From contig NZ_WVEM01000006.1 in the NCBI RefSeq assembly GCF_009847015.1, forward strand, positions 62,001 to 126,000: a DNA stretch of 64,000 nt. The letters run 5' to 3'. The notes beneath the pieces were generated by a model. The model worked only from the letters and a program-made list of their open reading frames with translations. It searched no databases and was not told the origin of the DNA. This document shows, piece after piece, positions 37,692 to 45,682 of the stretch. The stretch is from Sunxiuqinia indica. GTDB lineage: Bacteria; Bacteroidota; Bacteroidia; Bacteroidales; Prolixibacteraceae. The position numbers and the translations under genes were made by a program. Within the stretch, counting starts at the first letter, position 1. Each line of letters starts with the position of its first letter.

Positions 37692-40625
37692 TTAGAAATT
37701 AATTGAAATACCACCGATAAAAGCCCTTGACCCTGGATAAGGATTTGATTGGGCTGAAGCTTCTATATCATAGCCTGTGTACTTGGTAAAAGTATAGACA
37801 TTCTGAACAGAAAAATAAGCTCGTAGGCTGGTTGCTTTTAACAATTTTGTCCAGCGTTTTGGTAGCGTATAACCCAATTCCAGATTTTTAATACGGGCAT
37901 AAGTACCATCTTCCAGAATGGCATCAGTACCATCGCCATTTAAATAAGAACTACCAATACGTGGAGCCGGATATTTATTACTTGGACGGTCGGCACGCCA
38001 ATAGTTATTATAATAATCCACACTTGAATTTCCTTTGGTATTGTAACTGTTTGTAAAACGAAGCAACGAATTCCTAACCTTATATCCTCCTGCATAAGTT
38101 ACAAAAACGACCAAATCAAAATCTTTATATTTAAATGTATTGGTTAATCCGCCATAGTAAGACGGATTACTTTGCCCGCAAAAGACTCTATCATCACTAT
38201 TTATCTGATTATCTTCGTAATTGTCAACAATTTTCCTGTCACCTGGCAACGCTCCATAAACAGCAGCTTCCGCCGCTTCTTCCAATTGCCAAATTCCATC
38301 TGATTCCAGCATATAAAACTCATTTAACGAGTGCCCTACAAATATTTGCTTATTGTAATCAGTTTTACCATCATAGAGTTCAATAACTTCGTTACGGTTA
38401 TATGTAAAGTTTAATGTACTTGTCCACTGGAAATTATATTTATTTATATTGATTGTATTTAAAGAAAACTCAATCCCCTTGTTTTCAAGCACTCCAACAT
38501 TGGTGTAAGACGATTGATATCCCGATTCCAACGGCAAGGTAACGTTCCAAAGAAGGTCGGTTGATTGCTTATAATAATAATCGATACTACCGGCTACTCT
38601 ATTTCCAAAAAATCCATAATCTAAAGCTATATCCAATTGTTTAGATTTTTCCCAGGTTAAATTTGTATTTCCGATAGAAGAATATGCAGCACCGGTATAT
38701 AAAACACCATTCAAAACATAATTAAAATGCTGCCCTCCCTCAGATACAAGTGCCTGATAAAGGTAATTACCAATATTCTGGTTACCGAGCATTCCGGCGC
38801 TGACTCTTAACTTTAAATTATCAATATAATCAGCCGATTTCATAAAATCTTCTTCCGTAATCCTCCATGCTAAAGCAAGTGAAGGGAAATATCCCCAACG
38901 ATGCCCAGGTGCAAATCTAGATGAACCATCGGCACGCATTGTAAATGTAGCCAGGTAACGATCCTTATAATTATAATTAGCACGCATATAAGTTGAAGTG
39001 AGTGTCGATGCTGAAGCAGAAGAACTATTTGGACCGAACTCGCTTCCTCCTCCCAGATTATAATATTTTGTGACCGAATCAACTCCTTTGGCTTGTGCAA
39101 ATGAAGATTCTGCTTCTGATTTGGAAGCGGATACACCGACCATGGCTTTTATCTTATGGTCGCCAAATTTATTATCATAAGTTATGGTATTTTCCGATTG
39201 CCAATATCTGGATTTGCTACTTGTTATATTTGCAACTCCTTCGGTAGCATAATGCTGCCCCATCCGGGGATTTTCATATATATCAGTTATTGCAAAATGC
39301 AGTGTTGCTGCATTATTGGTTTTAATACTTAAATGTTTTACAGGTGTAAATTCGACAAAAAACGAACCGGTAATATGAGTTACTTTTGTTGATTTATCGA
39401 GCAAATCAACCATAGCCACCGGGTTTGCCTTTGTATTTAAGAAACCATCAAAATACTCTCCATCTGATCCATAAATTGGTGCAGTCGGCTGTGCAGAAAC
39501 AGCACTAAATATGGTACCGTATAACTCGTGGGTTTCTTCATTTATATTTTTGATTTTCGACTCCAAAACATTCAAACGAAATCCCATATGAGCCCAATCG
39601 TTAAGCTTGCTGTCGTTGTTAAAACGGAGTGTTATCCTATTATAATTTGAATTTTTTATAATCCCGTCCATATCGTAATAGTCAAGGCCGAGATAATTAC
39701 TGGACTTTTCGCTACCCCCAGAAACTGAGGCATTATAATTTTGGAATTTACCTTGTTCCGAAATAGCTGCCTGCCAATCGGTGGTTTCTCCACGGCTAAG
39801 CTGGAGCAATTCATCACGTTTCCACGTATATTCAATTCCTTCTGAATTAATCAGGTCATAATATTGTTGGGCGCTCATCATGTCCATTTTATTTACCATA
39901 TTCATAACACCGCCTTGCGCAGTAAACGAAACCTTGGTTTTTCCTGCCACACCTTTTTTACTGGTAATAAGTATTACACCATTTGATCCCCTATTACCAT
40001 AAATAGATGCTGCCGAAGCATCTTTCAAAATTTCAATTGATTCAATGTCAGCTGTTGCAATTTGATCAAATCCGCCGGGCACGCCATCAATAATAACTAA
40101 AGGACCATTCCCTGCATTTACCGAACCTTTCCCCCGGATAACCACTGAAACACTCCCTCCCGGTTTTAAGTTGGTTTGTGTTACCTGTACACCCGAAGCC
40201 ATGCCTTGTAACGCATTCCCCAACAAACCAACTTTTGTATTTTTAAGGTCGTTAACTTTTACTGAAGAGACTGATCCAGTTAGGTCGCTTCTTTTCGAAG
40301 TACCATAGCCAACCACAACAACATCGTCGAGGTTATAATTATCAGATATCATATTAACATTGATTTCCTTTTGCCCCTTATATACAACCTTTTGTGTAAT
40401 CATACCAACAAAAGAAAATACCAGAACATCATTTTGATTTACATCTAATGAATAGCGGCCATCTGCATCAGTTGTCACACCCGTAAGCGTACCGTCAATA
40501 ACTACTGTAACTCCGACCAAAGGCTCTGATTCATAATTCGTTACAACACCAGAAACCGTATTTTGGGCAAATCCTTCAAAAACGATCCCTAAAAACAATA
40601 CGATTAAGAAAATATATTTTTTCAT
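37692..40625 (-). CDS. susC: SusC/RagA-family TonB-dependent transporter
   Basis: 977-residue outer-membrane protein. In order: signal peptide ending GFAQ, a carboxypeptidase-like beta domain (about 22-95; SGVVTNYESEPLVGVTVVIDG), a plug domain with SKRSDLTGSVSSVK and the conserved VIRGKGSVNAGNGPLVIIDG, then a 22-strand barrel ending in FIGGISINF. It has a complete plug and barrel. It is paired with the SusD gene 24 bp downstream. Confidence 0.96.
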   Translation of the reverse strand: MKKYIFLIVLFLGIVFEGFAQNTVSGVVTNYESEPLVGVTVVIDGTLTGVTTDADGRYSLDVNQNDVLVFSFVGMITQKVVYKGQKEINVNMISDNYNLDDVVVVGYGTSKRSDLTGSVSSVKVNDLKNTKVGLLGNALQGMASGVQVTQTNLKPGGSVSVVIRGKGSVNAGNGPLVIIDGVPGGFDQIATADIESIEILKDASAASIYGNRGSNGVILITSKKGVAGKTKVSFTAQGGVMNMVNKMDMMSAQQYYDLINSEGIEYTWKRDELLQLSRGETTDWQAAISEQGKFQNYNASVSGGSEKSSNYLGLDYYDMDGIIKNSNYNRITLRFNNDSKLNDWAHMGFRLNVLESKIKNINEETHELYGTIFSAVSAQPTAPIYGSDGEYFDGFLNTKANPVAMVDLLDKSTKVTHITGSFFVEFTPVKHLSIKTNNAATLHFAITDIYENPRMGQHYATEGVANITSSKSRYWQSENTITYDNKFGDHKIKAMVGVSASKSEAESSFAQAKGVDSVTKYYNLGGGSEFGPNSSSASASTLTSTYMRANYNYKDRYLATFTMRADGSSRFAPGHRWGYFPSLALAWRITEEDFMKSADYIDNLKLRVSAGMLGNQNIGNYLYQALVSEGGQHFNYVLNGVLYTGAAYSSIGNTNLTWEKSKQLDIALDYGFFGNRVAGSIDYYYKQSTDLLWNVTLPLESGYQSSYTNVGVLENKGIEFSLNTININKYNFQWTSTLNFTYNRNEVIELYDGKTDYNKQIFVGHSLNEFYMLESDGIWQLEEAAEAAVYGALPGDRKIVDNYEDNQINSDDRVFCGQSNPSYYGGLTNTFKYKDFDLVVFVTYAGGYKVRNSLLRFTNSYNTKGNSSVDYYNNYWRADRPSNKYPAPRIGSSYLNGDGTDAILEDGTYARIKNLELGYTLPKRWTKLLKATSLRAYFSVQNVYTFTKYTGYDIEASAQSNPYPGSRAFIGGISINF

Positions 40626-40650
40626 AGTTTTTTTTCAGATTAATATTTTA

Positions 40651-41811
40651 TTAGAATTGACGAATTGGCCTTGCTGCAATTGACCAATTAGTTGCATTAG
40701 CCCTGCCTGTAACAAGATTTGTTATTTCGTAGAAATTAACATAGTAATAAGCCCATGCCCATACTGTCGTTGAGTTCACCGTTGATGTCCAGTAATTATT
40801 TTTTGAGACCAAAGCTATAGGATCAACCAGAGTAGCCCGATAGTTAAATAATTCGACCATTTCCTGAAGAGAACCTAGGAACCAATCTTCATATACATAT
40901 CCATCAACATCAAATGAATAATTATCACACAATTCAGCAACAGACGTTTCTGCCGCATTGCCATCACTGCGATAAGATATTATTCCTTGCACCAAGTTCT
41001 CGGTATTGGTTTTTCCTGCATAAATATCTTGGGTAGTACCAGAAGCATACGGATCAATTTTTACACTTACTCCAAAAGGAAGTTTCTCTGCTACATTTTC
41101 TGTTGCTACAATTAAACCATGTGCTCCATCATCGGATGTATAAAACACTGTCCCTCCTCCCAGTTGGTCGCCTACATCAACAGGCACAGCAGTACTGCCA
41201 GCTACACAAATTCTTTTTCCACGGATAAAAGAGAGATTATTCACTCCATAACATCCGGCAGGGACAGTTACCGAAAGACCATCGGATGTTAAGGTGGTAT
41301 TTACCGTAAATGACAATCCGTCGGGATAATGGTCTGCTTTAAATACAAGCTGGTCTCCACTTTCAAATCCATCACCGGATATAGCAATTGTTTCGCCTCC
41401 CAAAACCGAAGCAGGAACAGAAAGATTATCGACACTAAAAACGAAAGCTACTTTTAAGTGCTCGTCAAGGATTGTTGTTAAATTAGCCCTTGTGACAGAA
41501 ACTTCGTACTCCCCCCCCGCTTCATCTGGGATTTCAATTGTTATCCCATAGTCGTCGGCTGAAACAACTGATGCTATAAAATTAGCTTCGCCTTCAAGAG
41601 ATGTACAACTAATCACATCTTCCTCAGAAAAACCGACACCACTGACATAAACTTCTGCCCCGGGGACTGTACTACTCTGAGAAGGCATACTAACATCCTT
41701 CAGAATGGGGGCAACAACATCACCAGTTACAATAGTGACTTCATCCTCTTTTTCACAACCAATAAAAAAAGGAAGCACCAATAAAATCAATAAAAATTTA
41801 TTCATTCTCAT
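40651..41811 (-). CDS. IPT/TIG-domain lipoprotein, likely surface glycan-binding
   Basis: About 386 residues with a lipoprotein signal (VLPFFIGCEKEDE). Two IPT/TIG-type Ig-like repeats (residues about 30-125 and 125-215) carry the patterns VYVSGVGFSEEDVI and IAISGDGFESGDQL in outline. A C-terminal DUF1566-like region follows (about 215-386; GGGTVFYTSDDGAHGLIVATEN, NNYWTSTV). Such lipoproteins are common surface binding components of Sus-like systems. It is the first gene of the leftward operon, just after the LacI-controlled region. Starts at 41811 or 41805 are both possible. Confidence 0.8.
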   Translation of the reverse strand: MRMNKFLLILLVLPFFIGCEKEDEVTIVTGDVVAPILKDVSMPSQSSTVPGAEVYVSGVGFSEEDVISCTSLEGEANFIASVVSADDYGITIEIPDEAGGEYEVSVTRANLTTILDEHLKVAFVFSVDNLSVPASVLGGETIAISGDGFESGDQLVFKADHYPDGLSFTVNTTLTSDGLSVTVPAGCYGVNNLSFIRGKRICVAGSTAVPVDVGDQLGGGTVFYTSDDGAHGLIVATENVAEKLPFGVSVKIDPYASGTTQDIYAGKTNTENLVQGIISYRSDGNAAETSVAELCDNYSFDVDGYVYEDWFLGSLQEMVELFNYRATLVDPIALVSKNNYWTSTVNSTTVWAWAYYYVNFYEITNLVTGRANATNWSIAARPIRQF

Positions 41812-41890
41812 AAAATTTAGGTTTGATGTTTGAATCATCTAGTTGAAAAAAACTCGGTAATAAACTCAAGCAAATATTTTTTTCACGATT

Positions 41891-41898
41891 CAAAACTA
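41891..41898 (-). promoter_or_regulatory. Candidate -7 element of the sugar operon promoter
   Basis: On the minus strand this is TAGTTTTG, a perfect match to the Bacteroidota -7 consensus TAnnTTTG. It is about 80 bp upstream of the first gene. The LacI-like site 41918-41929 lies about 20 bp further upstream, over the -33 region. Confidence 0.4.
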
Positions 41899-41917
41899 TA
41901 GAAGAATATCATATTGC

Positions 41918-41929
41918 ACAATCGTTTGT
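41918..41929. promoter_or_regulatory. LacI-family operator, operon side
   Basis: ACAATCGTTTGT, an imperfect palindrome with central CG as in LacI-family operators. It is identical to the 12 bases at 42104-42115 in front of the divergent lacI-type gene. Confidence 0.65.
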
Positions 41930-42094
41930 TCTATGCTTTATAACACAAGCAACTAAACATTTCGATAACAACTTAAAACTAAACATATTTCATTCATCTC
42001 ATTTTCAATAATATAAATCACAAATAGCAAATAAATTAATTTCATGTTACTTAAAACCATAATAAAGTAATCTATATATAATTACATTATTATT

Positions 42095-42102
42095 TATATT
42101 TG
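42095..42102 (+). promoter_or_regulatory. Candidate -7 element of the LacI-type gene
   Basis: TATATTTG matches the TAnnTTTG consensus perfectly. It lies about 28 bp before the ATG, directly followed by the operator at 42104, an arrangement expected for autorepression. Confidence 0.5.
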
Positions 42103-42103
42103 T

Positions 42104-42115
42104 ACAATCGTTTGT
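42104..42115. promoter_or_regulatory. LacI-family operator, regulator side
   Basis: Second exact copy of ACAATCGTTTGT, 186 bp from the first, between the -7 element and the regulator ATG at 42130. Confidence 0.65.
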
Positions 42116-42129
42116 ATAAGCATTAAATT

Positions 42130-43155
42130 ATGACACATAATAGAATTAAGATTAACGATATTGCCCAACTAACTGGGTTATCAACTACTACTGTCTCCAG
42201 AGTATTGAATGGGAAAGCAAAGCAATATCGCATAGGAAAAGAATCTCAAGAAAAAATAAAAAAGATAGCCAAAGAACTTAATTATATCCCGAACCAAAAT
42301 GCAGCAAATCTTAGAACAGGAAGAAGTAACACTATTGCATTAATCGTTCCTTCCTTAAATAATCCCTTTTTTGCAAATATCGCCAGCAATATTAACAATG
42401 AAGTACGAGACAAAGGATACGTTACCATAGTGGGAGACAGTGACGAGGATGTAGCAACAGAGAAGTTGATTCTCCAACAACTTTCATCTAGAAATATAGA
42501 AGGAATTATAATAGTCCCCTGTGGAAACAAATGGGCACATATAAAAGAATTGCATGATCAAGGTTTGCCCATTGTTTGTATTGACCGATATTTTGACAAT
42601 CTTGACATTCCATTTGTCTCAACAGATAACCACCATGGAGCCTACTTGGCTACTAGACATCTGATAGAACAGGGACATACTATCATAGCATGCATCCAAG
42701 GTGTAAAAGAGTCAACCCCAAATAAGTTGAGGATAAAGGGATATCTTGATGCACTGTCAGAATCAGGCATTAAAGACATCTTAATTACAGGAGATGAGTT
42801 TAGTTTTCACTGTGGTTATATAGAAACAAAGCTTCTATTACAACAAAAAAACAAACCAACAGCGATTTTTACTTTAAGCAATACTATCGCAATGGGAGCA
42901 ATGAAGGCATTAAAAGAAGAAAGAATAAAAATACCAGATGACATTTCGTTAATTACTTTTGACGACCATCCTTACCTCGACTACCTTGCGACTCCATTAT
43001 CTTGCGTCGCCCAACCCGTAACAGACATTAGCAAAATTGCTACTAAATTCTTATTCTCTGAAATTAATAGGAACAAGATGCCTTTACCAAAAATCCTTTT
43101 AAAACCCAACTTAAATATAAAGGAATCTGTAAAACGTCTAAATTCAAGATATTAA
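42130..43155 (+). CDS. LacI-family transcriptional regulator
   Basis: 341-residue repressor. The N-terminal helix-turn-helix reads KINDIAQLTGLSTTTVSRVLNGK, followed by the hinge LNYIPNQNAANLRTGRSN and a periplasmic-binding-protein-like effector domain (about 60-335). It is divergent from the twelve-gene operon with two identical operator-like sites between. The effector is probably a sugar released by the pathway. Control by LacI instead of a hybrid two-component system or SusR type is less common for SusC/D loci but has precedent. Confidence 0.92.
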   Translation: MTHNRIKINDIAQLTGLSTTTVSRVLNGKAKQYRIGKESQEKIKKIAKELNYIPNQNAANLRTGRSNTIALIVPSLNNPFFANIASNINNEVRDKGYVTIVGDSDEDVATEKLILQQLSSRNIEGIIIVPCGNKWAHIKELHDQGLPIVCIDRYFDNLDIPFVSTDNHHGAYLATRHLIEQGHTIIACIQGVKESTPNKLRIKGYLDALSESGIKDILITGDEFSFHCGYIETKLLLQQKNKPTAIFTLSNTIAMGAMKALKEERIKIPDDISLITFDDHPYLDYLATPLSCVAQPVTDISKIATKFLFSEINRNKMPLPKILLKPNLNIKESVKRLNSRY

Positions 43156-43394
43156 TACAAATCACAGTTCCAAATCCATAATCCAAGGAAGATATAATTG
43201 GCATACATAAAATTCAACATATAAGAACAGTTTCCTTTTTCGTCTTCCTCTTTCGCTTTTTTAGGATTTTTTTAGTATTCTTTCAGATTGTTACATTACA
43301 ATCTGTATTATTTACTTTAATTTCTACTTCCCTTTTGAATGTCATAAAAAATACGCTTATTAAAAGCATTATCTTCTATATTTCCTTTTAATGG

Positions 43395-43855
43395 CTATTC
43401 TGGTTCGTTTTGTGCCACCGATTTCGGGGTGGTTTGTGCCAGTGATTTCGGTTCAAACTGTGCCACGGGGTAGCTAAAAACCGGATATCTTTCGGTTCGT
43501 TTTGTGTCAGGCAGTGCCGGGCCGATTACCCTAACGGTTCCTTTTATGCCACTTTGGGAGATCAGGTAAAAACAGCTATATCGCAGATTTTTTTCTGGAT
43601 ATGGCAAATAGACTTGATCCGATGGATTAAAAACAGATTTTATCCTTGAACAACGACGGGGTAAGCAACCGGCAGATTGGCGGTCTTTTGAGTATCTCGC
43701 GCAATACAGTCAACACTTACATCAAACTGGCAAAAGCCAGCGATTACAGTATCGGGGAATTGCTGGCAATGACTCCTGGCCAACTTGATGAACTCTTTAC
43801 CGCACACACTACACTTATCACCAACTGGTACGATGAGCTGATGGCTTGGTTCGAT
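43395..43855 (+). mobile_element. IS21-family insertion sequence, left-end fragment
   Basis: 43400-43510 holds several imperfect copies of GTGCCAnnGATTTCGG-type sequence (for example TGTGCCACCGATTTCGG and TGTGCCAGTGATTTCGG), the multiple end repeats of IS21 elements of Bacteroidota. The start of istA follows, and homology stops near 43850. The right part, including the rest of istA and istB, is missing. Confidence 0.7.
43631..43850 (+). pseudogene. IS21 transposase IstA, N-terminal remnant
   Basis: Reads KQILSLNNDGVSNRQIGGLL then SISRNTVNTYIKLAKASDYSIGELL, the N-terminal helix-turn-helix of IstA, to YDELMAWF. A stop codon (TAA at 43628) separates it from an ATG at 43622, and the frame runs into unrelated sequence after 43850. 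The DDE catalytic domain is absent. It cannot encode an active transposase. Confidence 0.75.
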
Positions 43856-43882
43856 AATACCAGGACTCGAACCTGGGACCCC
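43850..43882 (-). other. tRNA T-arm-like fragment or orphan CRISPR spacer
   Basis: On the minus strand the sequence contains GTCCCAGGTTCGAGTCCTGG, a complete T-stem and loop of a tRNA, but the rest of the tRNA is missing. It lies exactly between the IstA remnant and an isolated CRISPR repeat, and its length of about 33-35 bp is that of a spacer. Confidence 0.5.
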
Positions 43883-43912
43883 CTTCCAATCGCACCATAC
43901 TGGAATTTAAAT
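43883..43912 (+). repeat. Orphan CRISPR repeat 1
   Basis: 29 of 30 bases identical to array repeat 37 (starts CTTCCAATCG, carries ATACTGG, one G to T change at position 26). Same orientation as the array, about 19.8 kb beyond its end. Confidence 0.9.
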
Positions 43913-43919
43913 TTGAAAC

Positions 43920-44074
43920 TTCATAACAAGGAGATAATCGACTTCTTTGACAATCGAAGTAGAAATTCATACCCAAAATCTTTCAATGCTAAACAAAAAG
44001 CTTTTAGAGCCGCGTTTAAAGGGGTGAGCAATGTAAAATATTTCCTATTCAGGATTGTTAAAATCTATGATTAA
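43920..44074 (+). pseudogene. ISAon1/ISL3-like transposase, C-terminal remnant
   Basis: Translates to EIIDFFDNRSRNSYPKSFN then AKQKAFRAAFKGVSNVKYF and a short tail to the stop at 44074. This is the terminal part of DDE transposases of the ISL3/ISAon1 type. In relatives the block usually reads NRSTNAAAESFNAK; here the catalytic Glu position is Lys (YPKSF), so it is dead as well as truncated. Confidence 0.65.
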
Positions 44075-44114
44075 AAGTTGCTCTACAGAAAATGCCACCG
44101 GACCTTGTAAAGCC

Positions 44115-44158
44115 CTGATAATCAGCAAAACGGGAATTCCCGTTTTGCTGATTATCAG
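44115..44158. repeat. 44-bp perfect palindrome
   Basis: 22-bp arms with no loop: the left begins CTGATAATCAGCAAAACG and the right ends CGTTTTGCTGATTATCAG, with GGGAATTCCC at the centre. It lies between the two orphan CRISPR repeats, 40 bp after the transposase remnant. Two abutted terminal inverted repeats of an IS, or a strong bidirectional hairpin, are possible readings. Confidence 0.9.
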
Positions 44159-44176
44159 ACTGTTAGCTTTAGCATG

Positions 44177-44206
44177 GTGTCAATCGCACCATACTGGAAT
44201 TACAAG
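44177..44206 (+). repeat. Orphan CRISPR repeat 2 (degenerate)
   Basis: The central 21 bases CAATCGCACCATACTGGAATT are shared exactly with the late array repeats in outline (44181-44201). The outer bases have drifted (ends ACAAG). Same orientation as the array. Confidence 0.8.
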
Positions 44207-45258
44207 TGCATGAACATCATTAATTAACGAAATTGTGAAATTATTTATATCAAGTTATGAAATCAATTATTTCACAGAATCAACAATTACAGTATGTGAT
44301 TGCTCAACAGAATTATAAGTTCTCCAATGCTTCACATTTTAAAAGATATTCCGGCCATTTAAAGAAATTCTATAGTTTCATTTTCTCAAAGTCTGAATTT
44401 AAATTTTCTTGACGATCACAGAAAACACACATACACATAATGCGATGTTGATTTTGTAATATTTTCACTCCAGAAAAGGTCTAAAGATTGTAAAACGCAC
44501 CTAACTTCTACGTATAAAAAAAACATTTAATATTAGCAATGTTATCTCTGTGTCGCAATATTTATCAGTTGCAAATATCCGCCAATTTCCAACATTCAAA
44601 AACTCTCATAAGCACCTATATTTATACACCTTACACGATCATTTAAATTTTATGTGTTTATGAGCCTATTAAATACGATAACCAATTATTTCATGCGAGT
44701 GTGCTCACTGCATACACACCCCATTTTTATACTAATATTACCCCATCCTAAAATTATGCACTACTTATAATACGATGTTGATTTTGCTATTTTAAAACGT
44801 CGACAAATTGCGACTGATCTGGAAGTTTTTAACACAAGAAAGCTGAAAATTGGTTGAAAAAACACGATTTTTACCAAATCTTGACACACTAATTATAAAT
44901 TGTATTTTAGGATATTCTATACGAACGTCTAAGGTATACCATCAAAATAAAGAAATTTTGCAAAGGGGAAAATACCCCCCCACCCATCAAGCCGGAATAT
45001 TTCAAAACCCTTCAAATATTTTCACAAAATTATATGCCCCACAAAAGTAAGAACGCTTCAGAACATGTTCCAAGCCCAGCCTCAATGCTCTCGGCTCCAT
45101 TTCAGCTCTATGTGGTTAATTGCGATTAAACCATCCGAAAACTTAAGGTATACTTTTCTGTATCTAAAGTAATTGATATCTTTAATTGATTATTTCAGGT
45201 TGTAAGGTTCAAAATAAAGCCGAATTTCAACATCAGGGTATGATTTCGGGTATGAAAA
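44207..45258. other. Non-coding, decayed stretch at the right island end
   Basis: About 1 kb with no convincing gene. 44281-44412 translates to NYKFSNASHFKRY and nearby residues that faintly recall the end of an AraC-type helix-turn-helix, but this is weak. The sequence is AT-rich with several stops in every frame. Confidence 0.5.
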
Positions 45259-45285
45259 GCAAAAAACCTACTGATTGTCAGTAGG
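45259..45285 (-). terminator. Terminator of tRNA-Arg
   Basis: Arms CCTACTGA / TCAGTAGG with a 3-base loop at 45267-45285, followed on the minus strand by a run of T. It lies just downstream of the tRNA 3' end. Confidence 0.85.
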
Positions 45286-45288
45286 CTT

Positions 45289-45306
45289 AGTAGTCCCACC
45301 GGGAAT
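45289..45306 (-). repeat. att site, tRNA copy
   Basis: AGTAGTCCCACCGGGAAT, identical to 7538-7555. Sixteen of the bases are the 3' end of tRNA-Arg; the match breaks at the next base on both sides. It marks the right boundary of the island. Confidence 0.8.
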
Positions 45307-45362
45307 CGAACCCGGATCTACAGTTTAGGAAACTGCTATTCTATCCGTTGAACTATGGAACC
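45291..45362 (-). tRNA. tRNA-Arg (anticodon CCT)
   Basis: 72-nt cloverleaf on the minus strand: acceptor GGTTCCA / TGGGACT (with G-T pairs), D stem GTTC/GAAT, anticodon stem GCAGT/ACTGT with loop TTCCTAA giving anticodon CCT, and T stem CCGGG/CCCGG with loop TTCGATT. The discriminator base is A and CCA is not encoded. tRNA genes for Arg(CCT) are frequent integration sites, and the 3' end here is the island attachment site. Confidence 0.97.
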
Positions 45363-45402
45363 ATCATTTTCGTAAAAAACACGTCATTACAAAAAGGCTT
45401 TG

Positions 45403-45410
45403 CAAAAATA
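45403..45410 (-). promoter_or_regulatory. Candidate -7 promoter element of tRNA-Arg
   Basis: TATTTTTG on the minus strand, a perfect TAnnTTTG, about 40 bp upstream of the tRNA 5' end. Confidence 0.45.
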
Positions 45411-45584
45411 GGAAAAAGCGACAGGATTCAAAACAAAGAAATCGATGCCAACTCATTTTCCGGGCCGAATTACCAATCTGGTTTTGTTAACAGAAAATTT
45501 ACAAGGCAACTATTCATACCCTGTTGACTCACTGCTCTTTAGCACATATTTATCGAATCTTTCTTAGAAACGTTTTAAATTAGC

Positions 45585-45592
45585 TATTTTTG
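45585..45592 (+). promoter_or_regulatory. Candidate -7 promoter element of sdhCAB
   Basis: TATTTTTG, a perfect match to TAnnTTTG, about 90 bp before the sdhC start. No convincing -33 TTTG is seen at the right distance. The remainder of the 45363-45682 gap shows nothing else. Confidence 0.45.
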
Positions 45593-45682
45593 ACCTTCCA
45601 ATTATTGCGGGTAAAACCACTAAAATCTACTTTTGTGGGACTTTATCAGAAACATTAAATTTTTAAATAAAACTATTATCCT

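Noticed and set aside
43395-43607. A 70-codon frame on the minus strand
   Set aside because: It translates the IS21 end repeats (SLAQTTPKSVAQNEPE) and has no independent support.
43850-43882. A functional second tRNA gene
   Set aside because: Only the T arm is present; the D and anticodon arms and the 5' acceptor strand are missing.
44281-44412. Fragment resembling the end of an AraC-type helix-turn-helix
   Set aside because: Only about ten residues look similar and no helix-turn-helix start is present; too weak to call a gene remnant.
44850-45050. A 66-codon frame near the right island end
   Set aside because: No recognisable sequence, no ribosome-binding or promoter support, and it lies in decayed DNA.
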